A stretch of DNA of 64,000 nt, taken from contig JAQQWL010000006.1 in assembly GCA_038363925.1 (NCBI GenBank), positions 1,282,501 to 1,346,500 on the forward strand. The letters run 5' to 3'. Below the pieces are notes generated by a model. That model made no database searches. It saw nothing but the letters and a program-made list of their open reading frames with translations, and was not told the DNA's origin. The position numbers were made by a program, and so were the translations under genes. The DNA is from Apiospora phragmitis. Taxonomy: Eukaryota; Ascomycota; Sordariomycetes; Amphisphaeriales; Apiosporaceae. Of this stretch, positions 33,678 through 46,817 are shown one piece after another. The stretch's first letter is position 1, and every line of letters starts with the position of its first letter.

Positions 33678-36091
33678 ATGGCGGCGCTCGGTGAGTCGCT
33701 TCTGCTCTTATCTCCGAGACGTCTCAACCTTATCATCAAGACCTGTCACAAACGAATGAATGCCACTAATTGACCAATTGATATAGCAGCAGCTTCTGTG
33801 GCCGCTACTACCGCCGCCCTATCTTACTTGGATGCGAAATACCATATCCGCCAGGATTGGAAGATCATCAGCGGCAAGAAGAAGGCCGGCAAACTCCTCG
33901 AGCAAGCTAGTACGTAGTCTTGTTTGCTTCCCCTTTCTTCGGAGCAGGAGCAAGAGTTCCCTTGTCTAACCGTGTCGCACCCAACAACAGTCAAGGACAA
34001 GCGCGTGTCACAATGGTACTTCTTCGAGAAGCACGCGCAGGAGAAGCCCAACGCCGAGTGCATCTGGTGGCGTCCGGGCAGCTACACCTGGGCCGAGGCC
34101 TACCACCGGTCCTGCCAGTTCGCCCAGTACTTCCTGGGCCAGGGCGTCAAGCCCGGAGACCTCGTGGCCCTGTTCATGGCCAACAGCCCGGACTTCCTCT
34201 TCGCCTGGCTCGGCCTCTTCGCCATCGGCGCCGCGCCCGCCATGATCAACCACAACCTCAGCAAGGCCGCGCTGCTGCACTGCCTGGGCATCGCCGAGAC
34301 CCCGTTCGTCTTGGCCGACGGCTCGCCCGAGCTCCTCGCGCGCATAGACGAGGTCGAGGAGGAGCTCGGCGCGAAGGGGGTCAAGGTGGTCAAGCTGGCC
34401 GAGGCGAGGGCCGAGATCAACTCCCTGAAGGGAGAGAGGCCGGGGGATGAGCTGAGAGAGAATGTGGGCCCGATGTCACCGTTCGGCCTCTTCTACACAA
34501 GGTATGGTCGGCCGGCCGCTCGATCTCCCAAGCTTTACGGGAAAGAAAATGACGAGCTAACGAATTCCAGTGGGACAACTGGTATGCCCAAAGCCTGCAT
34601 CATCCCTGGCACGGCGGGGTTCTTCCATGGTGTTAGCGTAGGTCTCGGAACGCCCGCTTTGAGAGACACGGGCACTAATTCGAATTACAGAAGGAATGTG
34701 GGATATCGTATGTGCAGGGAGATAATCAGAGATACTACGACTGCATGGTAAGAGCACCTATAAACGCACGAATAATTACCTGTATGCTGACCTGAACAGC
34801 CACTTTATCACGGAACTGGAGCCATTAGTGGAATGACCCAGATATTGGTAAGTGACGCTCCGACTCTCAGCCAATCTCCTTGTGCTGACAAGCTATTACA
34901 AGACGGGAATGACCTTGTGTCTTGCTCCCAAATTTAGCGCCTCGCGCTTCTGGGATGATATCCGAGACTCGAAGGCCACTTGGTTCGTTTATGTCGGAGA
35001 AACGGTGCGCTACTTGCTGGCAGCCCCTCCATCGCCACGAGACAAGGACCACCACGTGCATTCCATCTACGGCAACGGTCTGCGGCCGGATGTCTGGAAG
35101 CCGTTCCGCGACCGGTTCGGCATCGAGAAGATCTTCGAGTTCTTCAACAGCACCGAGGGCATGCTCGCCCTGGACAACCCCGCGCGTGGCGATTACAGGG
35201 CGCACTCGGTCGGCCACCACGGCCTGCTTCTGCGGAACAGGTACCACAATACGTACATACCAGTAGCCATCGACCCCGACACAGGCGACATCGTGAGGAA
35301 CCCCAAGACGGGCTTCGCCACTAGGGTCCCGTACGAAGCCGGGGGTGAGATCCTAGTAGCTCAGCCGAGCCCCTACGCGCCACCTTTCGTGGGCTATCAC
35401 GGAAACAAGGAGGCTTCTGAGAAGAAGTTCGTCCGGGATGTCTTCAAGAAAGGAGACCTGTACTACCGCACTGGTGATGCTCTGAGGCGAGATGCCGATG
35501 GAAGGTGGTACTTTATGGACAGGTAAGCGACACTGCACGAGCGGATGTGTATAGTGGTTCAACAACTGACTTGTTAAGACTCGGCGACACATTCCGATGG
35601 AAGGGCGAGAACGTCTCTACAGCCGAGGTGTCGGAAGTACTCGGCAGACACCCTGGCGTCCTGGAAGCTACCGTGTACGGCATTGGTCTGCCCGGCCATG
35701 ACGGTAAAGCCGGCATGGCCGCCATCTACATTGACCCAGCCGCGAAGTCTTTCGACTACGATGGACTCCTCAAGTAAGAAAAGAAACGACGATCCCTCCC
35801 CCAGCAGCTGGTATGAAGAACAAGCTAACATAAGGGGTTTCCGTTTTCAGGCATGCACGAACGCACCTACCCAAGTACGCCGTGCCCATATTCGTGCGGC
35901 GGATCAAGGAGCGCTCGGCCACCCACAATAACAAGCAGAACAAGGTGCCCCTCAAGAACGAAGGCATCGACCCGTCTAAGGTCAACGGCGACCCGCTGTT
36001 CTGGGTTAGCGAGTACGGAAAGGGCAATTCTTATGCACCTTTCACGGAGAAGGAATTGGAGGAGCTGAACGCCGGTAAGGCGAAGTTGTAG
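33678..36091 (+). CDS. Very-long-chain acyl-CoA synthetase / fatty acid transporter (FAT1/FATP family), nine exons
   Basis: Exons: 33678..33690, 33787..33909, 33991..34501, 34571..34637, 34691..34747, 34800..34847, 34903..35522, 35579..35773, 35851..36091; all phases agree, 624 residues. An N-terminal hydrophobic segment ([13 protein letters not shown]) is followed by the adenylate-forming core: SGTTGMPK (P-loop-like AMP-binding motif, 216-223), [24 protein letters not shown], and the FATP/VLACS motif around [29 protein letters not shown]. The protein activates very long-chain fatty acids to CoA esters (fatty acid + ATP + CoA) and helps their import; Fat1 in yeast works at ER, peroxisome or lipid-droplet membranes. 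The first exon is 13 nt. No frame breaks. It is convergent with the SDR gene at 36277. Confidence 0.92.
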
Positions 36092-36276
36092 GATTTGTAA
36101 TTGACTGGTATAGGGGACGGACATATTGGAAAGAGTTTGGAATTGGATCGAATTGAACTGTATTATCCCCTGGTATTTTTAAGCAGCAGATATGGAAGAG
36201 CGAATCTACAGCGGACTTGGAAGATTGATAAAATGACCAGAAATCGATTCATAACGGTCGTATCCTATAGACAAAC

Positions 36277-37361
36277 CTACGCGATTGACATCTTCATGCC
36301 CCCGTTCGCGCACACCACGCTCCCCGTCGTCACCCGGCCTCCTCGGAGCACAGCATATCAATAGTCCCGCAATCTCGCTCGTGAACCCAGGCCGCCGCCC
36401 GCCCATCTTGTCGCGCACGAGGGCATCGAACCGCTCCAGCTCGGCGTCCTTGTCCTCGACACCGTCACCCATCAGCTCCTTGACCTCGGCCGCCGTTTCC
36501 GCGCTCGTGCTACCCTTATACGCCTGCAGCGGCGCCGCGTCGCAGTGCGGCTGATTGATGCGCCAGAACCCCTCCCCGGCCTCGGCGTACATGTCGCCCC
36601 ACGCCGGCCCCGGGTTGACCGCGTTCACGGTCGCCCGCCCCGCCAGCTCGCGGCTCCAGCAGCGCGTCATGGCCTCGAGCGCGGCCTTGGTGCCGGCGTA
36701 GACGCTCTGGCCCTCGTAGCCGATGGAGCTCGACACGCTCGAGACGTTGACGACGCGGCCGCGCGTCTTGACGAAGCCACCGGAAGAAGAAGAGGGAGAA
36801 GGGAAGTAAGGGGCGAGGGCTTGCGTAAGCAGCAGCGGCGCCAGCACGTTGACGTTGTACACACGCGCGAACTCGGCCGCGGCGATGGGGCCCTGGGCCG
36901 CATCGTTGAGGAACTGGTTCGAGGAGACGCCGGCGTTGTTGATGAGGATGTCGACCCGCAGCTGCTTGCTACTATCTCCTCCTGCTGCCAACGAGGCGTA
37001 GAAGACCTTGGCGGCCTCGACGATCTTGGCGCTGGCCTCGGCGGCCTGCGACAGGTCCGCCTGGACCTGCGCGCACTTCACCCCGTGCTGGGCCTCGAGG
37101 TCGGCGCACAGCGCCTTGGTGAGGGACCGGGAGGAGTCCGAGGTGAAGACCAGCAGGAGTTTGCACCCCTTGGCGGCCAGCCGCTTCGCGACGGCGGCAC
37201 CGATGCCTGTGGGTGTGGTTAGAACTTGCGTGGTAACGAACTGGTGGCTAGTAGTAATATAGGCTAGGCGACGGGCGCCCAGTAACTAAGTATAAGAAGG
37301 ACTCACCTCTAGAGCCGCCTGTCACGATCCCCAGCTTGCCATCATACGGACGGGAGGACAT
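36277..37361 (-). CDS. Classical short-chain dehydrogenase/reductase (FabG-like), two exons, 3' frame breaks
   Basis: Exons 37307..37361 and 36277..37206 (100-bp intron inside the glycine motif). About 328 residues. LGIVTGGSRGIG is the cofactor-binding TGxxxGIG motif, followed by ILINNAGVSS (NNAG), VVNVSSVSSSIGYEGQ (catalytic Ser) and VYAGTKAALEAM (Tyr-X-X-X-Lys). NAD(P)-dependent oxidation or reduction of a hydroxyl or keto group is expected; substrate unknown. The raw frame ends in an Arg/Gly-rich tail. Two missing bases (near 36357 and in CCC at 36332-36334) bring back the family ending MLCSEEAG / TTGSVVCANGGMKMS, stopping at 36277-36279. That ending is standard for the family, so the corrected version is preferred. 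Confidence 0.8.
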
Positions 37362-37987
37362 GGTATAAGTTCGAAGGAACGAGCACTGAGTCACAATGTT
37401 CGAGGATGTATTAAGTGATCTTGGTGATGAGCTGGAGAGGGTTTGATGTTCTTTGTCTCCTTGAACAGAGTGTACTGAACCCTTTAACCTTGAAGATCTT
37501 GCCGTCCGGCATGCACGCGAACTCCGGAGTCGCCATGGCACGGGAGGGGGCATATGAGGGGGAAGAGGGGCACCGTCCTACTGATCTCGCATTAGCTCTT
37601 GTCTATTAGCGGACCAACCCGGGCAACCCCCATTCATTCTCCCCAGGCCCCATCCAGGTCCACAGGCCGGTCCAAAGAAAAAAAGGGGGCCACTCTACAA
37701 ACATGGGCTCCCAATGTCATACTAGAATCGCCAACTGTATAGAACAAGAATATGGTCGCATTTGTAGCAATAATCTAAGGTGGCATCGATATTTTCCTTC
37801 AGTGTACAACTACATGTCCATCTCAGGAGATTGATTGCCTCAAGCCCTACACCCAAGGGCAACGATTTGTCTCCCCTTTCTATGCATCTCCCAATCGGTA
37901 CGACTTTCCGCCTGGACAGTTGCAAAACACAAACCGTACCTAGGATGCTGCTTCGGCTTGGACCATCCTCAACTGGGTGCGGAGCGT
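37362..37987. other. Intergenic
   Basis: Promoter side of the SDR gene and 3' side of the next minus-strand gene. An open frame 37722-38030 overlaps the last exon of the neighbour in another phase and is not called. Confidence 0.4.
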
Positions 37988-39703
37988 CTAGCCCATTCTC
38001 CAGTATGCCCGAAGGGTCTGAGAAACCCACACGTTAGAGGATATTTACTATTTTGACAATGGTACTCACTTGTGAGGCTGCTCCGAGGATCGTCTTGGCT
38101 TCTCGACAAGCTTCAAAAGCTTCCTCGCCGATCTGGAACCTCGTGCACTTGTATTTGAAACGCTCGGGGTCCCGGCTCGCTTTACGGTGCTAGGCTCGGC
38201 TTTGTCGCCTTCGGTCTAGTACAGGATTAACACTTCTCATCTATACGCGTACTTCCGAGTTAAACACACCTGATCCGGAAAGTCAGTCGGTGTAGGATCA
38301 CGGCCTTGTGCCATTTGGTTGTACGACAAACGTGGAAGTCGACGTAGGTTGTGTCGGGGCTTTCCGGGATCCGAAGAGTTCCCCTTCAGGTCTCCTTCGG
38401 TGATGTCGCTAGGGTTAGAACCATTGTCAGAATCCGATACCTTGGATGCATCACAACCGTCGTAATCAAGAGATGGACTTCGTTCCAAGTCGAACGAGAC
38501 CGTCTTGGAGACTCGACGGGGTGAGCCCGACCGAAGCGGTGTAGGTCTGGGCTCGGGTACTGTGTCCTTGGGAGTGCCTGTTGACAATATCAGCTGTGTA
38601 ATGCTTAATCACCGGGGTCAAGTAGCCGTACATTCTGGAATTTCGCCGCCGTTAGATCTGGCGACAATTGCGTCCATCGTAGCATCCTCGACTGAGCTGT
38701 GTATTAGCATGGTAGTATGAAATGGCATATGGGATAGGAAACTCGTACCTTGGAAAGCGAATTCCTTGAAAATGTACTCTTCAGACCGCGTCTCTTTCAG
38801 GTGCTTCATGTTGAAGTGGTTGAAGGCTCTCTTGGACTGGAAGGGCATTGCATCTGCAATCCGAAGACTACAGTCCGGCTCAAAGCAGCGAATAACAAAG
38901 AAGCCGTCCCTCTCTGCGTGACGGAAGACACACTCTATAGAATCTAAATCCTGCATCCGCAGTTTACGGGGTATTTCTGTGTTCGCGGTGTGTGCGATCT
39001 CCTTCGAATAATGGGTTAGTACCTTCGCGGATGGGGAAACAACCAAGGAATGCTTACGTGGAACGAGGAGGTCTTGGCTTTCTTCGGCTTGTGCTCAAGG
39101 CCTTCTGGCGACTCGTGTGGTCGTTTCTCCCGATGGGCTACAAGAGCCTGGGGGCTGGAGCTTGTTTTCACATTGCCAGCTTCACGATCCTCGCGCTGGT
39201 CATCTGCCTGCTTTCCAGACTGCATATCGCTTTTCAACCCTTCCACTGGAGTTGACTTTGAGCCATTACCGCGGTCAGAGCCAGTATCACTGCCCGCGGA
39301 GCCCAGCTGTTGAGTCTTGGCAGTCAACTCAGCGAGCCCAGACTCAGGCGGAGAGGGGGCAGGGGTCAGTGGGAGGGATTCTAAGCGCAAAGTGGAGGCA
39401 GTAGGGATGAATGAAAGCAGAGGGGGGTGTTGATGTGGCTGCAATGTCTGACAGAGTTGTATCGACAACGGCAGCATCAACCTGCAGGGAGCTCAGGGTG
39501 GCCCGCAATCCTTCGAGAAGGTGGCTCTTGTCCTCTTGGAACTTAAGACGCTTCTGATCGACGTGATCCAGAAGGGCACGAAGCTGATTGAGATCTCCAT
39601 CTAGTTCTTGATTGCACTCATCAGCCAGTACAGCCACCTTTTCTCTGATCAGCCGAATAGAGAACTCGGATGCGGCGCCGTTAAGATCGAAAGACGAAGC
39701 CAT
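37988..39703 (-). CDS. Putative zinc-finger/coiled-coil nuclear protein of unknown function, six exons
   Basis: Exons: 39058..39703, 38749..39001, 38632..38691, 38270..38577, 38070..38189, 37988..38017; about 471 residues once one extra G in a six-G run (39422-39427) is discounted. Residues about 20-75 form a coiled coil (LDGDLNQLRALLDHVDQKRL onward). A Ser/Pro-rich linker with a PKKAK nuclear signal follows. Exon 2 has a Cys-X4-Cys...His-X4-His arrangement (CFEPDC ... HFNMKH) like a C2H2/BED finger. A further basic, Ser/Pro-rich region ends with a small conserved-looking block (FKYKCTRFQIGEEAFEAC). The acceptor of exon 5 was chosen to skip an in-frame TAG. No family is recognised; DNA or chromatin binding is only a guess from the finger. 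The final 10-codon exon is the least certain. Confidence 0.6.
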
Positions 39704-41440
39704 GATGATGTTCTGAGATAGGAAATAATACGCCTATATATTAGTAGGATGGAAGAAGATGGGCTCTGCCTTTCTATGTGTATAGATAGGCATGGGCCAG
39801 TTTGGCTAGTAGCTCATATCAACAAACGGGCGGGGATGATGTGTCGATGAGGAGCGTGCGTGTGTAAATGTGACGGTGTCTGTGTGTGTCAAATCCATGG
39901 TAGGCTGCGGCTGCCCTTAAAGTTTGGGTCGTTCGCTGCAGCTTCCCACTTCGGGAATAGACAGCGTTGGTTGGTTCCAACAGACTCCCTCCTGGTACTC
40001 CGTAACATTGAATACAACCCAATGCACGTGACATGCACATCGAAGATATTCCGGCCCATATCCCATGGCTACCTCATGGATCATTCACAATTGAGGCACT
40101 GTTCAATGAGGAGCTTACTTCTTCTGGGGCGGTCACTTATTCCCTCACTTCTATATGTACTGGCTCGTCGGTGTCGGACTTTCTTCTGTTTGTATATACT
40201 TACCTATCTTCGAACATCAGGTGACACGTCACATGCCCACCAGGGAGGTCTCTGATGAGCATGCCATGGCAAGTGCTGTTATTTGGATGTATATACCACG
40301 GCCAAGCATGAATAGACGTCCATTATAACTAAATTATAACTAACATAGAGAGGAATAATCGCTGAACGATCAAAATGCATGCCATTACCAATAGCTTACG
40401 GGGATCTGGTCTGCTGCGCTCGAGTACTTTATTCCGCGGAAGATTAGTGAATACTACCGATACCTGTTCATCGGCTATCAAGAGGCGTGTGCAGGTTTCC
40501 AAGGACCAAGAGGGTCTCACAGTTCACGAAGATATTCATACCACTTAAATATCATCTTATTGCTTCTCGTATCATCCTGATCAGATCATCCATATGCTAT
40601 AGAAAGTAGAGAGATAAGAATACAGCCTAAGTAGCTAAAGCCGTATTGTACAACTAGTTCCTGGGTAGTACGAATAATGTATCTTTTGTTGTTCAAAAGA
40701 ACAAGGCACCGAGTAGAGAGAAGTACAACCCCTGAAGCGATTCCAGCCAGCAGGAGATGTAGGCCTCGAGTGGTTTAGTGGCAATAGTGATCGTGATACA
40801 TTGGGAGAGGCGCATGTTCTGATATACCTGTCCTTGTGTGATCCACCTTCTCAGAAGAATATGTGGTTTACGCGAGAAACACTGTCAAAGTGGTGGGTAG
40901 TACTCCTATCTGTATATCAAGACTGTTCCTCAATGGTAGATGTCAACCAGTATCCAGCTTGAGCCGAGTCCTGGCCCTGTGCATATTAAGAAGTAATGCG
41001 CTCCAATATCACTTTATAACTGCTTACCTGGTATTGATCAATGTATACGAGAAGGTGAATCCAATGTTTGCAATGTCTGACTCGGAGTGATATACTTGGT
41101 CCTGCATATAATCAGTCATGCTAGCTGACAGTGCGCTTAGCATCCATGGGAGTGGTAGAAGGCCAGAATAGCTAAAAGGGGGCCCCGGAGATATGGATCG
41201 AAGCGGAGACCTGGCATTTTCTGACCGCTCTTATATGAACAGATTCCGTACGAGAAGCGGATTTTACGCAAATAAAACCAGATGTTTCCTGCCAGTGAGA
41301 TGCAAATACATGCAAGTCTCGTCAATACATCATCAAACCATTCACATTTTTAAAGAGGCATGAAGATTAAAATTGATTATTAGATCGCTAGAGTTAAACA
41401 AAGCTTCGACGACACGACAATATGGCAAGAATCTATCCAT
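39704..41440. other. Gene-free stretch
   Basis: AT-richer DNA with no ORF of recognised type. Includes the divergent-side promoter of the gene ending at 39703 and the 3' flank of the permease. Confidence 0.5.
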
Positions 41441-43340
41441 CTATCTCGTATGGGTCTTGCGATACCGCACCACCTCGTTCCCCTCCTCATCCTCGATCCG
41501 CTCGGCCACGACCTTGTACCCGCCGACGGCGGGCCAGACCTTGGTCCAGCAGACCCAGTAGAGGCCGCCGAGCAGCAGCACGCCGACGCCGACGACGGGG
41601 AAGACGTAGTACGGGTACCCGTCGGCGTTCCAATCGCCCTCGGGCGGGATGAAGGGCACGAGCGCGAGGAAGACGTTGGAGAGCAGGAACAGGATGGCGA
41701 TGGGCAGGTACGTGTGCCAGGGCGAGCTCCACCGCTCCGACTTCTTGTAGTGCAGGTAGATGAGACCCGCGGCCACGAAGGCGTTGATCCACGCGCCCGG
41801 GTACGTGTACAGCTGGACGATGAAGTTGTAGGCCGGGCCGGGCGGGGGCGCGACCAGGACGATGACGGTGACGAGCCAGTGCAAGAACAACTGTAAAAGG
41901 GGTAGCAAAGGTCAGTATAGATCAGTGATACCATAAGTCTGAACCCAGCGAGCTAGCTTCTGCTGTGTATTCTTCATTTACCGGAGGAAAAGGGGTAAGG
42001 GGTAAGAGGCCACCGTAATAATTTTCAAGTCAGACTTACAGAAGCAGCCGGCGCACCAAACGGCTTGACCGAAGCCCAGAACCGACTCCACGGCAACAAC
42101 CCCTCCTTGCCGAACTCCTGGTTGAGGCGCGCATGCGCGAAGCTGACGGCGAGCACGTTGCCCATGTTGCTCAGCGCGACGAAGACGGGCAAGCTGCGGG
42201 CGGCGGCGCTGTCGCCGAACATATTCCTAAAAAAGATGCCCGCGACGATGACCTCGGAGTTGGCCATTTCTTCCTTGGAGATGGCGGCGAAGTAGGCCAC
42301 GTTGGCGAGCACGTACAGGACCGTAACCCCGCCGATGGCGAGCGGCGCCGCCACGACGAGCGTCTTGCGCGGGTGCTTGAGCTCGCCAATCACATAATTG
42401 GCGTTCTCCCAGCCCTTGTAGCTGTAAATCACATTGAGCAGCGCCGTCGAGTACGTGTAGGCGCCGCCGCCGCCGCCCCAGCCATTCCCCGTCTCGAGGC
42501 GGAAGGCGCCGTCGAAGTTGCGGGGGTCGGGCACGCGGCGGTGGCCGGCGAGCGCCGCGAAGCCGGAGAAGACGATGAGCAGCAGGACGACGACCTTGAA
42601 GACGCCCAGGACGTTGACGAGGCGCAGGCCCCAGCGCGGGAGCGCCGCGTGCAGCACCGTCGCGAAGGTGATGCACGTGACGCCGATGCCGCGCCCGATC
42701 CAGCTGTCCTCCTCGTGGCCGGCCGCCAGCAGGATGTAGCGGCCGAACGCCAGCGAGTTGCCGGACGAGAAGCCCAGGAGGATCATCTGCGAGGCGAGGA
42801 CACACGTCGCTAGGTACCGCGGGTGGCGGTACACACGCTCCAAGTAATTTTTCTCGCCCCCTGAGCGCGGGATGGCGAGGCCGAACTCGAGGAATACACT
42901 CAGGCCACAGAAGGTCAAGACGCCGCCTATACGGTAAAGCCAACGTTAGTCGATCCCGAATCGTTCCTTGTTCCAGGCCGGAAACCAAGTGTCGTGCATA
43001 TACGCACCTATAACCCATAGCATGATAGCGACACCAACAGAGCCGGTGGCAGCAAAGACGCTAGACGGGGTGGAGAAGACTATACAGCATGCTGTTAGCG
43101 GGGGTGGAACTGCGTAGTATAAGTCCAGATGAGATGCAGCCGATGAGACTTACTACCCGTGCCGATCATCTTATTCAAGATGAGGAAAACAGCGCCAGTA
43201 ACTCCAATCTTCCTCGACTCGGCGATAGCGATCTTCTGCACTCTCTGCTCTCCGGCCTCTCCAAGGGAGCCGTCCTCGTCCACTACCGTGTGGTGGGGTT
43301 CAAGCCCCGAATCATCGTCGTGCTTCATGCCTTTGGACAT
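41441..43340 (-). CDS. Amino acid permease, APC superfamily, high-affinity methionine permease (MUP1)-like, four exons
   Basis: Exons 43154..43340, 43008..43079, 42040..42926, 41441..41890; all phases agree, 531 residues. The first TM has ILNKMIGTGIFSTPSSV, then AIMLWVIGGVLTFCGLSVFLEFG and IPRSGGEKNYLERVYR. These are close in pattern to yeast Mup1/Mup3 of the LAT-like APC group. About 12 TM helices can be counted. The expected role is proton-coupled uptake of methionine, cysteine or other neutral amino acids at the plasma membrane. The acidic N-terminal tail (DDDSGLEPHHTVVDEDG) is the type of region that takes ubiquitin-dependent turnover signals, though no lysine cluster is obvious. ATG 43340 is the first true start. 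The gene is intact. Confidence 0.88.
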
Positions 43341-44219
43341 GGCTGCGTTTTGATACCGACCCAGCACCGTCAACACAACGACTAAATATGTACAATTGCG
43401 TGCGGTAGATAGATAGCAACGACAGAGAAATCAGGGGGCCCATCGGTATTTATTCATTCTGCAAAGAATTCGAAAAGCATGCATCTTTTTCCTCCACGGA
43501 ACGTTTATGAATACATGGGTTGGTCGCATCGCAATGTGGGGCAACTCTTACGCCATCGCCCCTGTGCGCCGTCAGAGGAGCAGCCAAGCAAAAGATGCTG
43601 ATAGTAATATACAGCACCAATTGACAGTGCGCGCTTATATTTCTTCAACTTGTGCATGCGGAGTAGTCCTTGGCGTGGCATCAGGGCATGCAGAGTGCAT
43701 TATCGCATGCGCAAGGTGGCTCTCAATTAGCAGACTTCCAGAGGCGAATGGTCCTTCCCAAAGCCTTTTGGCCAATAAGCCCCCAGTCCACAGTTCTGTG
43801 CCGTCTAACGTGCTTGATCACGTCAATTGCATTTTCCATTTTCGTGATCAACGGTTTCAAGACTCTCAAGTCGCCAAGAGGTCATACGACTTCTCAGAGC
43901 CGCGAGACAGACTGTACACCTTTCCTCGTCTGTTATGGATCGAATGAACATTCGTCAAGTCGTTAGGCCAGGTCCAAGAGCAGACAATGTACATGCCTCT
44001 TTTCCCCGGAAATTTCACCAAGATGCCAGCGACTTTCCTCTTCAGGGTAGCTGGTTTCTGATATGATCAAGTGATGAGGTATATATTAGCAAAAGGCGTG
44101 TAGGGGTATCTGGTAAAACGAATTCCAAGGTCTATGCGACCAATGAGAAGATCTAAGTCGACGCTCTGTCAACGAGAAAGCTCTGTATCCAGAAGGTTGT
44201 CTTCTGCGAGCCCACTGCT
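43341..44219. other. Intergenic
   Basis: Promoter side of the permease and 3' flank of the MFS carrier. An ORF at 43507-43947 has no family features. Confidence 0.5.
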
Positions 44220-45621
44220 CTAGACCTTCACTGCCAGCTTCAGCCCGGCCTGCTGGATCCGGAGGCCTGTGAAGATAACACCACCAGCCAGACTACACAC
44301 GCCTCCATAGATCCAGAGGCTGCTCCAGTCAGGATTCTCGCCCACCCCCAGGATGCCACCGCCGCCGGGACCGCCTGCCAGGGTGCCGAGACCAGCAAGA
44401 GCGAAACCCAAGCCCATCCTGCTGCCGATCTTGCTCTTGTCCTTGGTCAGAGCAATGAAGAGCACCGGCGGAAGCGCGATGAAGACGCCCGAGAAGAACC
44501 CGAAAGCAAGCGCCACCACGACGATCCCGCCAACGGTGTGAACCTTGAGCATGGTAAGGTTGATGATGCCGCAGATGAAGGCACCCGGGATGACGAGATT
44601 CAGAGGACCCGTCTTGTCCGACAAGGCGTTGGGCAGGGTCCGGCCGAACATGGAGGCGGCATTCAGGATGGCGACCAAATAGAACGAGAGCGAAGAATCG
44701 GTGATGCCTTGCTGCGCGCCAAAGTACGAAATATAGAAGAGCATGACGTATAGGCCGATAAACCCAAGCGCCGAGCCAAGGATGAAGATGAGGAAGGGCA
44801 AGTCCGTGAAGATGGTGGTGTCGAACCTGGCACGTGCTCCTGGGGGCTTGACACGTATGTTCATGAAGAAGATGGGGATCATCATGGTAGCGAGAACGAT
44901 GAAGCCCAGAACGCGGACACTCCATCCGAAGCCAATCTCATTGACGAGTCGGTAGAAGACAATGGGGTAAATAATACCACCGAAGGAACTGCCAGCAGCT
45001 GCGAGACCCATGGCAAGACCTAGTCGCGTGTTGAAATAGCCGGACAACACAGAGAGAGCCGGCACGAACATGGTACCGGCACCGAGACCGATACACTAGA
45101 GAAGCATTGTCAGCAGGCTTACCCCTTTATGTCAAAACAGTGAGAGCGATCGAGGCATGACTTACGAAACCCTGGGCCAGAAGAGCCTGCCAGAACGTGT
45201 GAACGAGAGAGAGCATCATGTGGCCGAAGACGACGCCGAACCCACCAAGGATGAGAAGCGTCTTGATGTAGCCCTTGTCGTAGAATGGCCCGGCGATCAG
45301 ACCACCCAGCAGCACCAAGTAGGCCTGGATGGAACCAATCCAAGAGATATTGGATGATGACTCGGTAAACAGCTGCCCAGACTCATAGTACGTTTGATAG
45401 ACACCGAATGTGTTCAAGATGCCCCATGAGTTGAAGAAGATCATGAATGCGCCCAGCACTTGGAGCCACGCTGTGATGCCTCCGTTGGGCACCGGGGGTG
45501 AGCCAGCCTGAGCCGGCGCCGGCGGTGCGGACTCGACATCCGGTCGGGTTTGCTGACCGTTCTCGAGTGTCGTCTGAGACGCATCGGATGCGGCAGCATC
45601 TTTCTTTTCGCCCATGGCCAT
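44220..45621 (-). CDS. MFS monocarboxylate-type transporter (MCT/SLC16-like), two exons
   Basis: Exons 45166..45621 and 44220..45095, phase-0 junction, 443 residues. A polar N-terminal tail rich in Ala, Pro and Gln is followed by GGITAWLQVLGAFMIFFNSWGILNTFGVYQTYY, the conserved TM1 region of fungal MCT-like carriers. Then come SWIGSIQAYLVLLGG (TM2) and GLGAGTMFVPALSVLSGYF with GLAMGLAAAGSSFGG (TM4-5). Twelve TM helices are visible in two bundles with a short central loop (VKPPGARARFD). Such proteins carry monocarboxylates, riboflavin or unknown organic anions; yeast members are not true lactate carriers, so the substrate is left open. The frame is open 30 bp upstream of 45621 but only to a GTG. 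No breaks. Confidence 0.88.
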
Positions 45622-46817
45622 TTCGTTTGATTCAGTCGAAACCTTGCCCACGAAATGTAGCAGGTTGGGATGCGACTGTCTAGTATTTCGGTGGTTGACG
45701 AGAGTTGGTGGAACTTAGAGCAGGAGACGAAAGCTGTAATGGGCTGCTGCACCCCCGGGATCTTCTATTTGCTCGGGTTGGGTGTGCAAAACACAGATTG
45801 GCAAGATGATGCGATGAGTCGGAGCATAAGCAAACAGTCATCGGATCGGCTTTAGCGAGCATAGGCGCGAAAGCGCGACGGGGCTTGTTTCTTTTCTTAC
45901 TGACGGCTAGTTGCCCAGGTTCCTACTAGACTTCGTCCGAGGGCATGTAGTTGTGTTGGATCAACGACCGGAGGTAGCGATAGTCTAGTCGGAGATAACA
46001 TTAGATATTGGATGCATGTGTCTAAGACGCCTTTGGCGCATTCCTGACCTATCCGGGTTGTCACAGATACGGGCTGTTCTTGCCCTTATCATTATTCCAG
46101 GCAGCACCTAACCTAAGAACCTTTCTAGCTGAGCTAATTAATCTCCGGACAGCCATTTCGCTAACTACATGTAGAGTATGCGCTTCAAGGGGCCTAACTG
46201 GCGCCCCTCGGCTTTATACAGCCTTATCCGAGCTTCCGAGCTGATCGCCCCGAGCAAGACCCATTCGCAAACATGTACGGATTTCTCTCATTCGGATCAG
46301 AGGTCTCTCCGAACCTGTTTTCGAAGGCCCGTGCATTGGTAAGTACTCAGATTTTTATACCGCGCTTACCGAAAAGAGTAGAAAATGGGGCAGCCTCGAA
46401 AACACTCTCGAACCGTCGCCGGCGTTCGACACTACGCGTCGGATAGAGATCCTACCCGTACTCGGAGATTAGCCGTCTCGATACGAGGCTCCGAGTATAC
46501 TGCTTATTAGGATACGACGAGGGATGGTTACCGTAGATTGACGTTTTCAATATCCTCATATGCGTATATGGGTTTCTTTCATTCGATATAGTGCACCTTG
46601 GCTCACATCCATAAGTATTCGCAGGCATGGGAGTAGAGTGTGACACAGCATCTGAGTCGTCAAGTCGTGCAGCTTGTCTCAAGCTTAAACGAACACAGCT
46701 TGATGGGAGGCTTCACACATGCCATGCCAGCAGCCGTGAAGCACGTGAAAAGACTGCTGATGCTTACAAATTGGTGTCACCAATCCGCAAGTCGAAGGGA
46801 AGGTGGCTGCATTTGTG
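45622..46817. other. Intergenic
   Basis: Upstream region of the MFS carrier. Around 46420-46510 there are short CGAG/TCGAGAC-rich segments with some internal symmetry. No gene recognised. Confidence 0.45.

Noticed and set aside
36206..36276. Raw C-terminal extension of the SDR ending at 36206
   Set aside because: The family ending is found intact in other frames and stops at 36277, so the extension is the product of frame breaks.
37722..38030. Alternative last exon for the zinc-finger-like gene
   Set aside because: Its frame does not follow in phase from the CAA|GTGAGT donor at 38070; the short in-phase exon ending at 37988 fits the splice sites better, though only transcripts can settle it.
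43507..43947. 146-codon plus-strand ORF
   Set aside because: No recognised family, and it lies in the promoter side of the permease with ordinary chance-ORF composition.
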